In this document: positions 63,152-64,000 of the stretch, piece by piece
Position numbering within the stretch: the first letter of the stretch is position 1
Layout: every line of letters starts with the position of its first letter
Assembly (NCBI GenBank): GCA_031551135.1
Contig: JAVBOA010000022.1
Coordinates: 95,393-159,392, forward strand
Origin: JAITVM01 sp031551135
Lineage (GTDB): Bacteria > Bacillota > Clostridia > Lachnospirales > JAITVM01
Length of the DNA stretch: 64,000 bases
Reading direction: 5' to 3'
Made by a program: the position numbers and the translations under genes
Notes under the pieces: model-generated
What the model saw: the letters and a program-made list of their open reading frames with translations, nothing else
Told to the model about the DNA's origin: nothing
The model's database searches: none

Positions 63152-63571
63152 TTATTTTGCTTTTTTAGGTCTTTTAGCGCCGTATTTCGAACGCGCTTGC
63201 ATTCTTTTTGCAACAGCAGCCGTATCAAGCGTACCTCTTACGATATGGTAACGAACACCGGGTACGTCTTTAACCCTGCCGCCCCTGATTAATACAACGC
63301 TATGCTCCTGAAGATTATGTCCTTCGCCCGGAATATACGCTGTAACTTCCATACCGTTAGAAAGTCTAACCCTTGCGATTTTACGAAGCGCAGAGTTTGG
63401 CTTTTTTGGAGTAGCTGTTTTTACAGAAGTACAAACGCCGCGTTTTTGCGGGCTAGAAAGTTCTACATGACGCTTTCTCAGAGTATTTAATGTTCTTTGA
63501 AGAGCCGGAGCAGTAGATTTTTTCTCGATAGATTGTCTGCCTTTTCTAACTAACTGGTTAAATGTTGGCAT
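63152..63571 (-). CDS. rpsL: 30S ribosomal protein S12
   Basis: 139-residue decoding-centre protein. PTFNQLVRKGR start, TATPKKPNSALRKIARV with the lysine at the streptomycin-resistance site unchanged (sensitive type), and RGGRVKDVPGVRYH. First gene of the str operon here; rpoB/rpoC, its common upstream neighbours, are not seen because an IS element follows at the window edge. Confidence 0.97.
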   Translation of the reverse strand: MPTFNQLVRKGRQSIEKKSTAPALQRTLNTLRKRHVELSSPQKRGVCTSVKTATPKKPNSALRKIARVRLSNGMEVTAYIPGEGHNLQEHSVVLIRGGRVKDVPGVRYHIVRGTLDTAAVAKRMQARSKYGAKRPKKAK

Positions 63572-63664
63572 CTTTACACCTCCCTATATAATTTCTGCTA
63601 AAAATAAATACAAAAAATAAGCAGTTAAAATAGATTTTCTCCATTATAACTGACATACCTTTGG

Positions 63665-63693
63665 ATTTTATCATCAAAGCCTAAAATTGTCAA
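63665..63693 (-). promoter_or_regulatory. Promoter of the str operon
   Basis: Minus strand: TTGACA (63693-63688), a 17-bp spacer, TAAAAT (63670-63665), about 95 bp before rpsL. Confidence 0.8.
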
Positions 63694-63762
63694 GTTTTTT
63701 GCAAAAGTTGAAATAAAATTTTTGCGTTTTAATTTTTTGGGTTTTGGATACTATTTATATTG

Positions 63763-63872
63763 ATACTATTTCCCTTCTAAAGAATAGAAAAAAATATTTC
63801 ATTTCGCGCTTGGAGCGTTGCGCGAAACGCTTCGCTGTGAAAATTTTTTTCCACAAATTAAATGGGAATTAG
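63763..63872. repeat. Long palindromic repeat cut by an IS end
   Basis: ATACTATTTCCCTTCTAAAG, then AATAGAAAAAAAT, then a GC-rich middle (TTTCGCGC and GCGCGAAA) that is the reverse of the middle at 25159-25272. It ends AATGGGAATTAG, where GGCGTG of the IS begins. A further minimal ATACTATTTATAT piece lies at 63748-63760. Confidence 0.75.
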
Positions 63873-63891
63873 GGCGTGTTTTGTAAATCCA

Positions 63892-63999
63892 CTACACTGT
63901 ACAATTTAAACAAATACCAATAGAAGCAATGCAAACAAAACCAGCGAAAACAGAAGCAAGTTTATCATAGCGAGTGGCAATACGACGATAGTTTTTCAA
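63892..63999 (-). CDS. IS5-family transposase, C-terminal end, cut by window edge
   Basis: The last 35 residues of a DDE transposase on the minus strand: LKNYRRIATRYDKLASVFAG, then FVCIASIGICLNCTV and a TAG stop at 63894. The NYRRIATRYDK motif is the common C-terminus of IS5-family (IS427-like) transposases. The IS end is probably in AGGGCGTGTTTTGTAAATCC just outside the stop. Confidence 0.8.
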   Translation of the reverse strand: MKNYRRIATRYDKLASVFAGFVCIASIGICLNCTV

Positions 64000-64000
64000 C

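Noticed and set aside
1..64000. CRISPR array or cas genes
   Set aside because: No regularly spaced direct repeats with unique spacers and no cas-like protein were seen; the dispersed palindromes are single copies far apart.

Overview
The window is low-GC DNA from an anaerobic bacterium that looks like class Clostridia (Bacillota). The evidence is AGGAGG-type ribosome sites with many GTG/TTG starts, flagellar rod genes, SpoVB- and BofC-like proteins, an S-layer-homology surface protein, an EFR1 flavodoxin-ferredoxin, and a large purine-degradation cluster rich in Fe-S and molybdenum enzymes. Genus cannot be assigned from the sequence alone.

Layout. 1-515: the 3' end of an IS200/IS605-type tnpB with an omega-RNA-like tail. 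540-2494: flagellar flgF/flgG-type rod genes and a FlgJ-type rod-binding protein. 2537-3364: an EFR1 protein on the minus strand. 3473-6766: aroK-aroE followed by three molybdenum-cofactor genes (mogA, a MoeA-like gene, a MOSC gene). 7071-25016: a PAS/HTH regulator of the YheO/DauR type, then ygeY, ygeW, carbamate kinase, ygeX, ssnA, a xanthine/uracil-type permease, ygfK, a fused NfnA-NfnB-like flavoprotein, a two-domain (Fe-S plus molybdopterin) xanthine dehydrogenase, ridA and a small TSCPD protein. This is the cluster type known from anaerobic purine and urate use. The permease imports the base, the Mo enzyme and flavoproteins do the redox steps, SsnA, YgeY, YgeX and YgeW handle ring opening and carbon-nitrogen breakdown, carbamate kinase yields ATP, and RidA can clear the 2-aminoacrylate made by YgeX. 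The upstream Mo-cofactor genes fit the need for a molybdoenzyme.

25322-32756: rfbF, two family-2 glycosyltransferases, the rpsF-ssb-rpsR operon, a phosphohexomutase and wecB (cell-surface sugars). 33072-38237: a SHOCT-like protein, signal peptidase I, a DUF1858 protein, an aldo/keto reductase with ferredoxin tail, and a two-component system. 38623-43266: a 1547-residue secreted protein combining a von Willebrand A domain, a lipase-like domain, an InlB-type repeat and three SLH domains. From 43650 to the end nearly everything is on the minus strand: tRNA-Gln, ftsH, a membrane protein, a BofC-like protein, a SpoVB-like flippase, typA, a cold-shock gene, rnhA, a diguanylate cyclase, ispD, a divergent Fe/Mn superoxide dismutase, the csoR-copA-copZ copper operon, a C_GCAxxG_C_C protein, and the str operon (rpsL, rpsG, fusA, tuf). 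An IS5-type transposase fragment abuts the right edge.

Two features stand out beyond gene content. One is a family of at least ten palindromic intergenic repeats (about 44 bp, with two copies of about 110 bp) sharing ends close to ATACTATTTTCA. The other is a set of unexplained folded or repeated leaders inside the purine cluster, notably a duplicated leader before the permease and a strong terminator-like hairpin before ygfK.
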